A DNA stretch of 64,000 bases from Vitellaria paradoxa (GCA_019916065.1 CM034240.1:15981894-16045893); one strand, 5' to 3'; counted from the first letter of the stretch, positions 27,201-38,345 are shown. Notes: generated by a model from the letters alone, not told the origin. A program made the numbers and translations.

Positions 27201-28228
27201 AATGCATTGTGCAGTTCCACAACAAGAGAAGCCACAGAAAAACTGAACCAGAATAGTTGCCCTAACTGAAAATGGATAACACCTTCAATTCCTTATCCCA
27301 GTCACACTGATGCAAACATAAATGAAAGAAGAGAGAGAGAGAAATCACTCTCTCTCTCTCTTTCTTTTTTTTGGGGGGGGGGCTCCCGGGGGTGGGGTTG
27401 TTAGAAGCAAAAAGTAGAATATAATTGGATGGAACCAAAGCAAATCAAAAGAAAACAACATTGAATACATAAGTGAAAAAAAAATATCCTAATTTGCCAA
27501 ATCAATCCCAAACAAACATCCAAATTGAAAAACTGAATTTACTCATCAGAAAATTAGAAGATTGATAACAAAGAAGAAAAGCTCGCTTTTTTTGCTCATT
27601 GAGATACCTATATTTTCTATATTGCAATCAAGAGCAAACTAACTGAAGCAAAGTCATATCTTTCCCACCTCTTCCCCACACATCGTTCCAATCAAAACCC
27701 CAAAACCCTAAAATAGAAAGAACGCCACCACCAGACAGAAAACTTTAATCTCTTATCAACTCCAGGCAGTACCGCCAATTCAAGTAAAATATTGCAATTT
27801 AACCAAGAGAAAACGCGAACTAACCTAACTTCCTACTTGATCTACACTAATATAATGTCTTTGCAGTTTTCCCCAAATCAAACAAAAGTAGAGGGAAAGC
27901 CAAAATATCATTTTTCAGAGGGAAAACAAAAAGAAGCAAGACTCGAATAAGGCAACTCGGAGTGAATTGAACCTGGCAGCCGCGGCGGAGGAGGAAGGCG
28001 CCTGCGGAATACGGAGGAGAAGAACAAGCGAGCGCTGGCGGAGATAAGCTTGTAGGCTGGGTCAACAAGCTTGGGGAGCCATCCACTGGTTCTAGGGTTT
28101 CGGAGGGTGGTCGGCGGCCGATCGTAGGGCGTAGTCCGGTGCCGTCGAAAAGGCCTCTTGCGAAACTTGCCGACGCCTCCATCTCCGCCTCCGTAGGAGG
28201 TGCCTTCACCCGCCGTTGCCGAAACCAT
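15211..28228 (-). CDS. NUP1: nuclear pore basket nucleoporin NUP1/NUP136
   Basis: Plant-specific FG nucleoporin of the nuclear basket, used in mRNA export and nuclear transport (family knowledge). Exons, minus strand: 28228-27973, 23531-23485, 23224-23109, 22090-21868, 21775-21485, 21400-21305, 21203-20457, 19549-19074, 16691-15211; all splice sites are GT-AG and the phases match. The N-terminus has a basic patch (KFRKRPFRRHR), then TPYDRPPT and an amphipathic WLPKLVDPAYKLISASARLF segment that fits the family's membrane-binding helix. Middle signatures are LAKAYMGSRPSE, RGRSAIYHMARTPYSR and KRRSSVLEDDIGSVGP. The last exon is Ser/Thr-rich with many FG repeats, contains NMEDSMAEDP, and ends GRRIVKVKHKNRRK. 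The model gives about 1243 residues, near the Arabidopsis length as I remember it. Near 16369 the last exon needs a one-base frame change (finding given). Intron 1 is 4.4 kb and carries an Au SINE. Confidence 0.93.
16690..16735. repeat. (TAA)n microsatellite at the last NUP1 acceptor
   Basis: An A-run and about nine TAA units (16702-16729) lie directly upstream of the exon-9 acceptor at 16691. They therefore supply its U-rich polypyrimidine-like tract in the transcript. Confidence 0.8.
16931..17640 (-). mobile_element. 5'-truncated L1-type LINE in a NUP1 intron
   Basis: On the minus strand the sequence ends in a poly-A tail (T21 on the plus strand, 16931-16951). Upstream the frames decode the reverse-transcriptase-associated zinc-binding region of plant L1 elements: APLRVAFLVW, then DRCCLCKGEIETI, REIWDMILSYFGMQWVF and MRERNRSSF. 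Frames are broken by stops and small shifts, so it is dead. It has the same orientation as NUP1 and sits in the 2.4-kb intron 8. The 5' truncation point lies near 17640 and is not exact; no target duplication was resolved. Confidence 0.75.
18191..18671. mobile_element. 481-bp foldback (Mutator-type) MITE
   Basis: The element is almost entirely two long inverted arms of roughly 200 bp. It starts GGGTAAATTACATCTACATC and ends with the complement GTAGATGTAATTTACCC. Nine-base flanks (AAATTAGTA at 18182-18190, TAATTAGTA at 18672-18680) match at eight of nine positions, the size expected for Mutator-like insertion. No coding content. It lies in NUP1 intron 8. Confidence 0.8.
20277..20303. repeat. 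(AT)n microsatellite
   Basis: Pure AT dinucleotide run in the NUP1 intron between exons 7 and 8; a smaller run of the same type is at 21236-21254. Confidence 0.85.
23582..23618. repeat. (CA)n microsatellite
   Basis: About 18 CA units in NUP1 intron 1, only some 50 bases upstream (in transcript direction) of exon 2. Confidence 0.9.
24000..24135 (+). mobile_element. possible tRNA-derived SINE
   Basis: The segment GGTCCTGGGTTCATTCACACTC resembles a degenerate tRNA B box. It is preceded by a GC-richer head (GGGAAAGGGCTTCCCCGCG) and followed within about 50 bases by an A-rich tail. It stands out from the AT-rich intron around it. Target duplications were not found. Confidence 0.4.
24224..24268. 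repeat. compound (CA)n(TA)n microsatellite
   Basis: About 15 CA units run directly into TA units in NUP1 intron 1; a short (GA)n follows at 24294-24308. Confidence 0.9.
25375..25549 (+). mobile_element. Au SINE
   Basis: This matches the plant Au SINE family as I know it. It has an A-box-like GTGCAACGGTAAGAG, a B box in CACGGGTTCGAGTCGTGG (about 25421-25438), the internal GGGTAAGACTGCGTACAGTA, the CTTCCCCGGACCCCGCGC block, and the 3' end GTGCACCGGGCTGCCCT. Flanks are related A-rich repeats (AAAAAATAATAATAACAT at the left, AAAAAAAATAACAT at the right), a probable target duplication. It lies in NUP1 intron 1 in the opposite orientation. The tRNA-like part is a SINE head, not a tRNA gene. Confidence 0.92.
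25703..25717. repeat. C15 homopolymer
   Basis: Fifteen consecutive C in NUP1 intron 1, so G15 in the NUP1 transcript. It is capable of quadruplex formation and unreliable to sequence. Confidence 0.8.
26231..26640. repeat. 210-bp tandem duplication
   Basis: Copy 1 (26231-26440) and copy 2 (26441-26640) both begin with GTGCATAGAAAGCCATGTTTGATGG or a close variant. They share AATCATGCCACAAA, ACACCATATNAGGAATGAAC and AGATACACCNTAC in the same order. Identity is high outside a C-run in copy 2. It lies in NUP1 intron 1; its function is unknown and no family was recognised. Confidence 0.8.
27058..27080. repeat. A-run plus (CA)n
   Basis: Short microsatellite in NUP1 intron 1. A CT/GA tract and a T8G9 run follow at 27329-27383. 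Confidence 0.7.
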
Positions 28229-28480
28229 GGGAAGCTCCTGAGTCTCGCAAAGGGGGACTATAGCTAGAGAGAGCGCAAAATAGCCTCTTATTAGGTACGG
28301 GAGGGAAAGAGAGACGAAGGCACAGAAACTGAGAGATTGAAAAAGAAAACGAGAGGAGAAGTATTCGAAGCGCTATTTTGGAGAGAAAAAGAAGAGGGGA
28401 CACGCGTGATTTGAACTAATTCTAGTTGTTATTTAGGAGAGATGATAACGTCACGCGATATATTGTTTTACATTAGGTGA
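28229..28480 (-). promoter_or_regulatory. NUP1 5' leader and proximal promoter
   Basis: Immediately upstream of the NUP1 ATG (28228-28226). On the minus strand the first 180 bases are C/T-rich with repeated TCTC blocks, as in many plant 5' leaders. No unambiguous TATA box or transcription start was assigned. The region is bounded upstream by AT-rich repeats from about 28.55 kb. Confidence 0.4.
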
Positions 28481-28567
28481 CAAGCAGACCTTTGACCGTT
28501 AACTGTGCAGGAGAGGGTACTGTTGACTCTTGTCGTTGTCGGGCGCGGTGGTGAGCAGAATTACATC

Positions 28568-29393
28568 AAAGGCTGCGTTTGGATATGATTTTTTTTTTTT
28601 TTGGTAATTTTTTGTTTTTTATGATATTTTTATTAAAATTTAATTTTTTCAAACTGTAACTTTAGTGTATTAATATAATTTGTGAAAAATAATTAAAATA
28701 CCATGTATTTTTTATAAAAATTAAAATTGTTAACTTTTTTTAATTTTTTAAAATAAATAGCTTTTACCTAAATGAATTTAAATTTTTTAATTTTGTGAAC
28801 CAATATGATTAACAAGTTTAAAAATTATAATTTTATGATAAAAATTAAATTCTTATAAAAAGAAAAAAAACTTATATGAAACGATAAAATTATAAAAAAA
28901 TCAAAAATCAACTTTTTCAAGTTGAAACCAAATTTTTGAATCAAATCATCTAATTTTGATTAAAACTATTCTATATTGCTCATTTTTCGGCTTTTATTAT
29001 GATTTTGAAATTACTCAAATTGAACAGATGGAAATAATTGAATGACACCAAAAAAAAAAAAAGGATTACTTAATAAATATACAAGAATATGTTAATGTTT
29101 TTGAATTTATATAAGAAGGTTTAAGGGTTGAAACTTCAAAACAATACTTACTCACAAAAAATAATAATAATTAAAAAAAGACAAATTTAGAGGGGGCTCA
29201 GACTCATAAAAAATAATAAAATTTAATAAAAATTGTGAGTTCGTTCGTGTAATGAGATAAAAAATAAATAATTTTTAAAAATTTATAATATTTCTTTAAC
29301 AACTTCCAGATGTTCAAACGGAATTTAACCTCTCTTCAATCTAAATTTTCAATATTTCTCAATGACTTTCAGATATCCAAACGGAGCTTAACT
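28568..29393. mobile_element. AT-rich TIR-like element with duplicated right end
   Basis: The left edge GGCTGCGTTTGGATAT pairs with the right edge, which read inward is AAGCTCCGTTTGGATAT (about 29370-29393). A second, near-identical right end lies about 65 bases inside (CAGATGTTCAAACGGAATTTAACC). The region at 29196-29290 also resembles the 148-bp Tourist-like family. Boundaries and class are uncertain. Confidence 0.4.
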
Positions 29394-29499
29394 TCTCTTC
29401 AATCGAGTTTTTTTTGTTCTGCTGACACTTTGTACACAATTTGAGAGATTGCTGTTGATCCAAAACTATTTAGAAGAGTACTGTTAATGAAAAAACGCT

Positions 29500-29665
29500 G
29501 TATAAACCGCGGTTATGAGTTTTTACAAATCAAATAACCGCGATTTTAAAGGACGAGTGTTAACAAAAACCACCATTTAAAATTATAACTACTAGCATAA
29601 AACGCGATTTCAAATCGCGAAATAGGAAGACCCGCCATTTCAAATGACGGTTGTTCACTGCGCCA
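29500..29665. repeat. cluster of GC-rich palindromes
   Basis: Within 165 bases of AT-rich DNA lie AACCGCGGTT (29507), CGCGATTTCAAATCGCG (about 29602) and CCGCCATTTCAAATGACGG (about 29632), plus an ATAACCGCGAT half-site. A related cluster lies at 32518-32600. Such palindromic CCGCGG motifs are typical of the subterminal regions of some plant DNA transposons, but no terminal motif was found. Confidence 0.55.
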
Positions 29666-29699
29666 GCCATCTCGAGGCCCTGCACTGGGAAGACCCTGG

Positions 29700-31240
29700 C
29701 AATTCAAGACCTATCCATAGAAATTTTATTTTATTTTATTTTTGCTTTGTTATTAAAAATCAAATAGATTGTACAAATATTATAATAAACTAAACAAATT
29801 TTTTACGTGTTTATTTTTAAATATTAATTTAGCTAACTTTTTTTAAAGTTATCTAAAATATGAAATTGTTTATTTTTAAATATTAATTTACCTAATTTTT
29901 GTAAAGTTATCTAAATTATAAAATTTGAATTTGTGACTTCGAGAGTTTTAGATATACCATATCACATAATTAAATCAAATTTATAGCAAAATAATTTAAT
30001 TTAATGTATATTATTTTTAAACTGAATAATATTTTTGTTTGAGATAAATTTTTTAATTTACAATAACTTTTTGAGCGCTCTCTCTTTTTTTTTTAATATT
30101 TTCAAATATTAATTTATCTAACTCTGATTTAGATTTAAATAAATTTAATCAATTTAATTGCATATTTAAACTTATCTAAACTATAAATTTTGAGTTTATG
30201 ACTTTGAAAGTTCCAGATATATCGTATCATCTAATTAATTAAATCTAATTTATAGTGAAATTAATTTAATTTAATGTATATCATTTTTAAAGTAAATAAT
30301 AAATTTGTTTGAAATAAAATTTTTAATTCACAATAACTTTTTGAGCTCTATCTCTTGTTTTCAATAGATTTTTTTATTTTTTTTAATTTTTGCTACATTT
30401 TTTATTTAAAACAACCATCTTAAACTCTGTATAATGTAAGATTATAAATAACAAATTAAAAAAAGAAAATAAATATTAAAAATTTACAATAATGCAAATA
30501 AATTAAACAAATAAAAAAATAAAAAAGAGCATGAATAATGCTGATTTGCCCATAAATCTTAAACATCCTGATGAGTTTTCAGTGAGAACATACCCAAAAT
30601 GAACCGTGCATTTTTATTGGAATAATAACAATTAAAATAATAACAAAAATAATAACCATTAAAATTATCGAAGTTCGTATTAAATTTTTATTTTTCACAA
30701 TTTTTAACAATTGTAATTTTTACTTGTTTTTAACAGTTCTTAACAATTGTAATTTTTAATAGTTATAATATTATAATTTTTTAATCAAAACCTCCAAATA
30801 ACAAAAATTTAGTTATACGTTTTTGATAAAATAAATTATTTTAAAATATATTTTTAAATTTAATTTTATGAATTAAAAAATATAATTTATAGTTATAACT
30901 TTATAACATTAAACCCCTATTTATGTAATCATAACTTTATTAAATTAAATTAGTTAATTTGATTAATAAGAAATATATATCGTTAAATATTTTATAATAA
31001 ATAATGAAATGAGATATATTAATTTACTTTAATTTAATAAATTATTTAACTAATATAAATGTGTTTTATAAAATTATTTTAAATAAATAATATAATTAAA
31101 ATTTTAGCATTCAGTTACTTAAAATTGGCTTTGGTCTAAAATAGTTGATCTAGAAACGCTTTGGAGTCTCTACCCAGCATTATTGCATTTAACCGTACAT
31201 TACATAGAAGAGTTAGATATCTTCAACTCTATTCCTTTTA
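29700..31240. other. very AT-rich spacer
   Basis: Highly A/T-rich with repeated CTAAA/TTTAAAT words. Two similar blocks of ~230 bp (about 29855-30085 and 30110-30345) share TTTGAATTTGTGACTT-like and CAATAACTTTTTGAGC words, which suggests an internal duplication. No gene. Confidence 0.45.
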
Positions 31241-31248
31241 GATCAATG

Positions 31249-31440
31249 CATTAATACTTTCTAACAAATTCCCCTTCCGTATGAAACTTAGCAAATATTT
31301 TCATGAAATCATTTTTCACAACATCTCAACAGTTTAATGAAAAGAAAATTACTGTCATCCCATCTAGTCCTGGAGATTCATATCCATTGAAAGATGTAAG
31401 AGCTTCTCAAACTTCATCCTTGGAGAATGCATTTTCCAAA
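31249..31440 (-). mobile_element. L1 LINE reverse-transcriptase fragment
   Basis: The minus strand reads in one frame with in-frame stops: FSKDEV-stop-EALTSFNGYES, PGLDGMTVIFF, DVVKNDFMKIF. This is the start of a plant L1 reverse transcriptase (the usual motif is PGPDG). Only about 190 bp remain, with no ends or tail. Confidence 0.7.
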
Positions 31441-31935
31441 GCTTCACACATCACACCAAATATGGTGGAAGCTCCAACTCATCTAAATGTGGTAGCCACT
31501 GCTCCCTTTTTCATAAAACATCTGGTCCTCATCCTACAGCACAGAATTTACAAAATCAACATAATCTATACTCTATAGATAAATATATATAAAAATATAT
31601 CAGTAGCCCATAATTTAACTATATGATTGGTCCAAAATTATTTACTTTCATAATGCCAAAAGGAGATGCAGACAACTAATATGCACATAATGTGCACGTC
31701 GCTGTGGAAATACTTACACAGGGTAACATAGCAGCAGCTTCTACATGAGCATGGAGCATAAGCAAATCAACCACATATGTGCATGAAGAAATACCACATA
31801 TGAAATTTATAATTCTATATACACACGTGCATCCAAACTGAATCCAGAATCATAAAACAAAACCAAAGGGAAGATGGCGACAACAAAGGTTACTTCAAAC
31901 TCACAAAGTCAATGCAGTAATTATATAAAGGTAAC

Positions 31936-32201
31936 TTGCCGATATGCTGGTAGTATATGAATATGAACAAGAAAGTTGAGCTGTGGGAATCACTTCCACT
32001 TCTTGAACCTCGTTAACTAAAAAGAAGAAAATAATTGTAGTAAGTATAGATCATATCGTAGCTGAAAAGATTAGAAAGAAAGAAAAAAAGACTTCATGAG
32101 ACGAGAAAAGAGAACTCACGTATGATGTACAATTCAATTTTCCAATTGTATACTTCTCGGCTTAATTGAGGAATCCTCATTGTTGGATCACCATAAGTTA
32201 T
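31936..32201 (-). pseudogene. two possible captured exons, family unknown
   Basis: Exon A (32201-32120) has an acceptor GGCAG|ATAAC and donor ATAC|GTGAGT and encodes ITYGDPTMRIPQLSREVYNW followed by KIELYII. Exon B (32016 to about 31936) follows acceptor TTTTTAG and continues in phase with NEVQEVEVIPTAQLSCSY. The paired splice sites and matching phase argue for genuine exon origin. Nothing around them completes a gene, so this is probably a gene fragment carried here by an element. I do not recognise the protein. Confidence 0.35.
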
Positions 32202-32517
32202 CTGCCAGTCACAATTTTTGCAACAAATTATCCATCCATGTTTCGCAGCAAAAAAAAGGGCAAATTTATGAGATAAAACGGCATCAGTACCGCACTTAAA
32301 AAGTCATATGCTCGAGTTTTTTTTTAAATAACAATACAAGCTTGAGTTTGTTTACAATTCCTTCATAAGTTCTAGATCCTCAATATACTCAACAGTATAC
32401 GTTTAGAATTTATGTCATTTTCTTGAATCTCTATTTTCATCCTCCTAGCTACTGCAAAATATCTTTTTCTATGGCCAATACTAGACCTACCATAACCCAG
32501 CTATGATTCTTATGAAA

Positions 32518-32600
32518 TTCTTATGAAGACCCGCGGTATGTAACCGCGGTTCTAGACCGCTGACGAAGACTCGCGGCATGAAAGCGCGCTTCATGGAGGC
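32518..32600. repeat. second GC-palindrome cluster
   Basis: Contains GAAGACCCGCGG, TAACCGCGGTT and GAAGACTCGCGGCATG within 60 bases. It shares the GAAGACCCGC and AACCGCGGTT words with the cluster at 29.5 kb, and the two enclose about 3 kb. Confidence 0.55.
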
Positions 32601-33221
32601 CACGACACCTAACTGCTTTTGCTTGGGAGATCAACCTAAGTAAGGAATTGTAATAAAAAAAATTAAAAAAACAAACAAGTAAAGCAAACCCAAAGAAATT
32701 CTCAACCGTAAAAGAAAATAATCAAAATATATTACACTTGGATCAAATCTGTCTATACACTTCATAAGCTTAACAACAAAATATATTACATATTGCATAC
32801 ACATGCATTACATATTACACTTGAACTTGCAAAAGCCTATGCATGTACTATACAACACAATCGCAAATATATCACTACAAAGTTACATCACATGATGCAT
32901 TTTTATCCAATGAAACATTGTACTCCTTGTAGCTAGCTCATCAATTCAGCACTTCGCGCAAAATAGATGTTGAACAAACAATTTGCTCACCAAATGAAAA
33001 ATTGTGAAAAGAAAGACCTATGAATCATATGGTTTCACAAGCTTAAATAGTCATTAAAAGTCGATTTTGGAGATCTTGGGAAAGCAAGACCATACAAGTA
33101 AACAAGTACATCAAACATGGTAAATTCATATTTCTTTGAGAAAGCAATTAGTTAACCACTACTAAATCACATGTAGAGGATAATGACATTAAGAATATCA
33201 AAACGAAATAGTCCACATTAC

Positions 33222-35610
33222 CTAATGTGTGCCACAGCTGGGAGCCTTTCGATTCCGCTCTGGGTTCTTACGCCTCTGCACTAGCTCTCGCGCGTCCGGA
33301 GGCTCTGTCAGGTGAGAGATTGGCTCTGGCCCTTGTGCTTGACTGAGAGGGTCCTCTAACTGTACACGACTCAGCTCCATGTCAGTCTGAAACCGAGGTC
33401 TAGTCCTCTTCCTCCGCACATACATCATCAGGGATGGCGGCGCAACTCTGCTCGGTGGCGAAGTCGGCGTAACAAACTGCAAGTCATGTGATAGTAATGC
33501 CTCTATATCTTCAGTGATCACTGTATAGTCGTCGATGCTCGGTAAGTCAGTAGGTGCACCATGTGGCATCAATGGACTACCCCCAGTGAAAGTAGAAAGT
33601 CCATCCCCCGCATAAGATGATGAAGGGACCGAGGTCGACGGTCCGGTGACATCTCCAGGTCCAAGTCCTACTGAGCCCAGCGGTCCATCGCCAGCTGAGC
33701 TAGACGGTGTAGCTGTGTTTGCCCTGGGTCGCATAAAGTCTTCTTGGATCCGGTGCTCCTCATTTAGCGCTACAACCGTCCTCTGACTAGCCGTCCTCAA
33801 TCTAGTCGCTAACTGATGTACCTCCGCCATATCAGTGCCAGTGAAAAGCTCTGCTGCAATCCGTGTGGCCATGGCTGCAGTCTGTACCTGCAAAAAAAAT
33901 TACGAAGAGTTACAATAAAATCTATCAACTCATCATACGTAAAAGGAATATACATCGTACGTGGAATAAGAATAGATTCTTACTAATTACTAATATCTCC
34001 CTCGTGGCAGCAACCGGCTGGGACCCGATGAGAGGCACATCGCGGGAAGGCCCGATAGGGTGCCTGGTAATCTAATCAAACCACTGCATATAAGGATCAC
34101 TGCGATTCATCCGACCTATGAATGTGTCACCAGTGACCACCCGCGCACGTCGATTATTCCAAGCGGCGACATGATCAGCATGCGTTATACTCCAGTCAGT
34201 GCCAGCCCTACCTCGCCGATCAATAGCGTGTAATCCGAGAGATGTATCACAACTCTGGGGCTCGTGCTGAATCATCCCGAACTGGCGCATGACGCGATCA
34301 GGCAAATGCATCTCGATGATGTCAAAGCATATCAATGGTGATCTCGTCCGCAGATCTCTCGTCATGAGCTGGGACATCTAGATCTGCTGGATATGGCTGC
34401 CATGTCATCTGTGCCTCCACCATCAAGTCCAACTGGTCCTGTACTCAACAGAGTACGTGAAGATGTCAAGGCCTTCCCTCCATGCCACCTGTTGTCCCAA
34501 TTTAAATATATTTAGTAGATAGTTTTAAACCAAGAAACACCCTATAGCAAATATAAATAGAATATAATTTAACTTGGTCATACCTGCAACCATATGGGTC
34601 GGCTGGCCCCACTAAGGGGACAGGCCCTACTACTGGAGGTGCCACTGCTGGATCATTGGGCTGCACATATGGTTCCTCGTGCTGTGGTGCTCGGCTCGTC
34701 TACCTCGATGCTCAACAATAGGTCTAAATATAGAACCGCTCCCATGCCCATATTTGGAGAATGGCTAAGGGGCCAGCCATCTCCTCGCCCGTGTCCTTGA
34801 GCCCTGCACATCTCCCGGTATAAAAAAGCTAATGCTGCTCCTCCCCAACTATACTGTCCAACACGATCTAAATCGTCAAGCAACGGTAGATACATCAACG
34901 GGATCAAGTTACGGGACTTGTTGGGGAACAGGCATCCTCCAATCAACATGAATATGGTCGCACGTGCATGCCGTCGAACATCAGCATCGTCGGCGTCGGC
35001 CGGGAGATGTCTAAAGTGCTGGAGCAACCAACTGAACTTGATCGCATTCCCTTTGATAGCGTCAATAGGTGGGGCAATGCCTAGGTGCCCTGGACTATCG
35101 GCCACGCATGCACTCTATGAGTGATATCAACGCCAGTAACAGCCATCCCATCAACGGGCAATCCGTGATGACACTAATGTCCTCCAATGTGATGGTGCAC
35201 TCACGATCGGCATATGAAAAGTGTGGGTCTCAACTCGCCATCTCTCCACTAGTGCTGTGATCAAAGCCCTGTATAACTGAATACAACCCAAGCGGTAAAA
35301 CCCATACACTCCTGCCCTGACAAGGTAGTCAACAACGCGGGCATCCCTGGGAGTCCGTGTGAGGTCTCTCATGAGGTGCTGGTCAGTACGAAGATCAAGT
35401 ACATGACTCCTGAGTAATGAAAAATTACAATCATAATAAGCATTACACAGTGGTGTGATACAAAAAACCAAATGGAAGAAACGAAGTTAGAAACATACCT
35501 CGCCATCCCATATAACTGTCGATCTATGTCTCGGGCACGTAGTACAGATGTATCACGGTCCCGGGGATAACAAAGGACGATCCTGATCGAATGGAGTCCA
35601 TAACCTACAC
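33222..35610 (-). pseudogene. plant mobile domain (MAIN/MAIL1-like) gene, frameshifted
   Basis: Read from 35610 leftward: a short exon (DTSVLRARDIDRQLYGMA, donor GAG|GTATGT), then RSHVLDLRTDQH, VRAGVYGFYRLGCIQL, and the hallmark VERWRVETHTFHMP followed in a shifted frame by ECTITLEDIS. Next come SWLLQHFRHLPADADDADVR, HARATIFMLIGGCLFPNKS and DRVGQYSWGGAALAFLYRE, and later PLICFDIIEMHLPDRVMRQF. A 223-residue Ser/Pro-rich tail ends at 33222 with an Arg-rich segment. The order and motifs match plant mobile domain proteins, which occur both as host genes (MAIN, MAIL1) and inside transposons. At least two frameshifts lie around 35.1-35.2 kb, so it is not a working gene. It follows the MULE transposase on the same strand about 220 bp away and is probably cargo of the same element. 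Confidence 0.8.
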
Positions 35611-35832
35611 ATGAGAGGACAAAAATTACCAGTTGTAAATGTCGTAATAAGCATTAAAAATTTGAAGAATTACATAAATGAGTAGTGATAAAATAGCTAA
35701 AATATTGAATAACGTTCAAAGTATCCGTACATACATAACAAATTACATAACTGAGTATTTCATGATCTTCCAAAATACATAACAATAGATTAAAGTTGTA
35801 CAGATTACATATCTCATTTAATAAAAAACTAA

Positions 35833-38345
35833 CTAGCGCGCGGCTTTTCCGGGGCAGTTCCTCCTAGTATGACCCTCCGCACGACAAATACCACCGCAGC
35901 TTAGTCGAACTTTCAGTCCTATCCATCTCGTTGGTAATTCGGTTGACATTGGCCTTCCTTTTGTCGCTTCAGACGTTGATTCGGGATGAATGTTGGGACA
36001 TTTGGCACTTCCCAATATTTTGGATCATGTAAGGGATAAAACGAGGAGCATATGTATTAACATAGGCCTCAATGCTGTACTCAATTGAAATCATGGCCAT
36101 CCAATCATACGTTCCTCACAAATGGCAATACATGCGAGCATGGGATCCGGTGATTGCGCCATTTACCACATGTGCAAGTCTGATCCTTAAGAGAAATCAC
36201 CTGTACATGCCCACCCCCGTTTACACGTTGGCCCGTCGTTACCTCATACAGTCCGTCAATGTGATTAAATCGCACAATTCTGTGACCTCGAGCACGTCCT
36301 TGGTATTTCAATCAATTCCAAGATTGCTGGCGGATGTCAGCCCCGCGTCTGAGCTGCCACCGAGACTTCATTTCTATTACAAAAGTATGTCATACTTTGT
36401 AGAAGGTAAACTGGGCACATGCTGCAATAGGTAACGATCTGGCACCGCGCATGACATTATTGAAACATTCAGAAATGTTCGTTGTCTCATTCCCATATCT
36501 CAAGCCTCCATCATGAGACATTGTCCACTGCTCCTTGGGGATCTCCATTAAATACTTCCAGCATCTAAATTCAGCTCTCTAATCTGTTCCATTATCGAAT
36601 CAAACTTACGAATCTGTGGGTTTTTGAAGCATGAGACATCAGCTTATTTAAATGGGAGCCAGGAAAATTCTTTTTAAAATTAGCCTCCACGTGCCTCAAA
36701 CAGAATCTATGGAAGGCATAGGGTGGCCCCCATCCAGAGTTGGGGGTGTTTATAGTACTGGTAATGCCACCATGCCTATCAGAAATCAAACACAAGCCTT
36801 GCCTATTTGGGACTACATGTCTCCTTAAGTTGTGCAGAACCAGTACCAACTTTCAAATGACTCTTCGTCTACAACAGCGAAAGCTAGTGGAAAAATTTGA
36901 AGGTTAGCATCACTCCCCATAGCAATTAGCAACTTGCCTTTATACTTCCCATACAGGTGAGTCCCATCAACTGTTATGACGGGTCTACAAAATTGGAAGC
37001 CATCAATAGACGGCTTGAATGCCCAAAATACATACTGTAAGATGGCGTACCCGCGACTGGTCCAGGATGGTGGCGATACTCGACAACGGTGCCGGGATTA
37101 TACTTCTGCACTGCATTCAAAAGTACAGGTAACTTACTGTATGATTCATCCCAATCACCATAAATGCTAGCTATTGCCTTCTGTTTTGCAGCCCATGCTT
37201 TGCTATCTGATATTATGTATTGGAATTGATTCTTCACTACTAAAGCTAAGAAAGCGCTGAGACTGATGGATCCTTCTTCACCAATTCCTGTATATGGATT
37301 GCAACAAAACCTGCATCTAACTGAGAGTGATCTCGATTCATCCGAGCATAAACACAACTATGAGGGCCCTCGTACTTGGTGATCTGAAATTGGCCATGTC
37401 TCTTCAGTTTAGTAGCCCGTAGTCGCCAAATACAAGGAGTTTCATCAGACATCTTGCACTTAATTGCCCACCTCTTTGTATCCGACTCAACAGTCTTAAA
37501 TTGAGTATTCGTTCTAACTGAGTACGTCTTCAGAGCCTTAATTAACTCAGTTTTGTCTTTGAATAACACTCCAACACGAGGCTCATCTGTCTTAGGATCC
37601 CAATTTAGGCAATTGAACCTACACGTGGAAGAAGCTGCAGTGCTTTGCTCACTCAGAGTTGTAAAAAATTGGGAGGCGGGTTGATGCAATTCTTCTTCAC
37701 CCTCCTCGGCACCTCGTTGCCTTCAACATTAGTAGTGTAGTCGACATCTATCCCAAAGATTGGGTCTTCATCTGCGATCAGATCTTCTAGGGTCGGAGGC
37801 ACGACCGATACACCAACCCCTATTTGCTCCTCATTCTCAGCTAATTCCCGAACCGCACCCATTCAGCCAACTCTCCATGCACAGGACTGTGAGACGATTG
37901 GACATCATGAGAATTGGAAGCATGATCTCCCTCAGAATTAAAATAGGTGTTGCGTGCACATTAGCAAGAACTGGCGTGTGTCGAGAAGAATCAACTGACA
38001 ATACTTGATAGTCCAAGTACAAGTCAACGTGGAACAAGTTCAAATGATCGTGCATCCATCATTCCCCTAACCCGTTCTCATTTTTCACTGAAATGCCCTA
38101 TAACGACTTGTAGGTCCCAAAACCACTGGATAGCGATACGTGACATTAAGCTTCACTCCAGTTTCATCTACACCCAATATGTTGCATAGTTCGACTATTA
38201 ATTGCTCATAAGTTATAGTAGTAGCAACCGGGTGCTCTCCTCGTACTCACGATCATAGGACAACCCCTCATCAGTTGAAATTACATTCCCACCCCAATAG
38301 CAGAATACGTCACGTATTTTTCCGACATCATACCTTCTGTTACAA
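35833..38345 (-). pseudogene. Mutator-like (MULE) transposase, degenerate
   Basis: All expected modules appear in order on the minus strand. The N-terminal part has VFCYWGGNVISTDEGLSYD and, one frame over, TYEQLIVELCNILGV and NVTYRYPV (38345-38100). The Mutator DNA-binding domain is at 37570-37300 (VGVLFKDKTELIKAL, KCKMSDETPCIWRLRA). The DDE nuclease shows the first Asp in VDGTHLYGKYKGKLL (about 36950), the second in LISDRHGG (about 36780) with the HRFCLRH motif, and the Glu in TNISECFNNVMRGA (about 36470). A SWIM zinc finger CTCGKWRNHRIPCSH lies near 36150 and a CCHC knuckle CGGICRAEGHTRRNC near 35860. Several frame changes and stops break it. Terminal inverted repeats and the 9-bp duplication were not located, so the full element is undefined. 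Confidence 0.85.
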
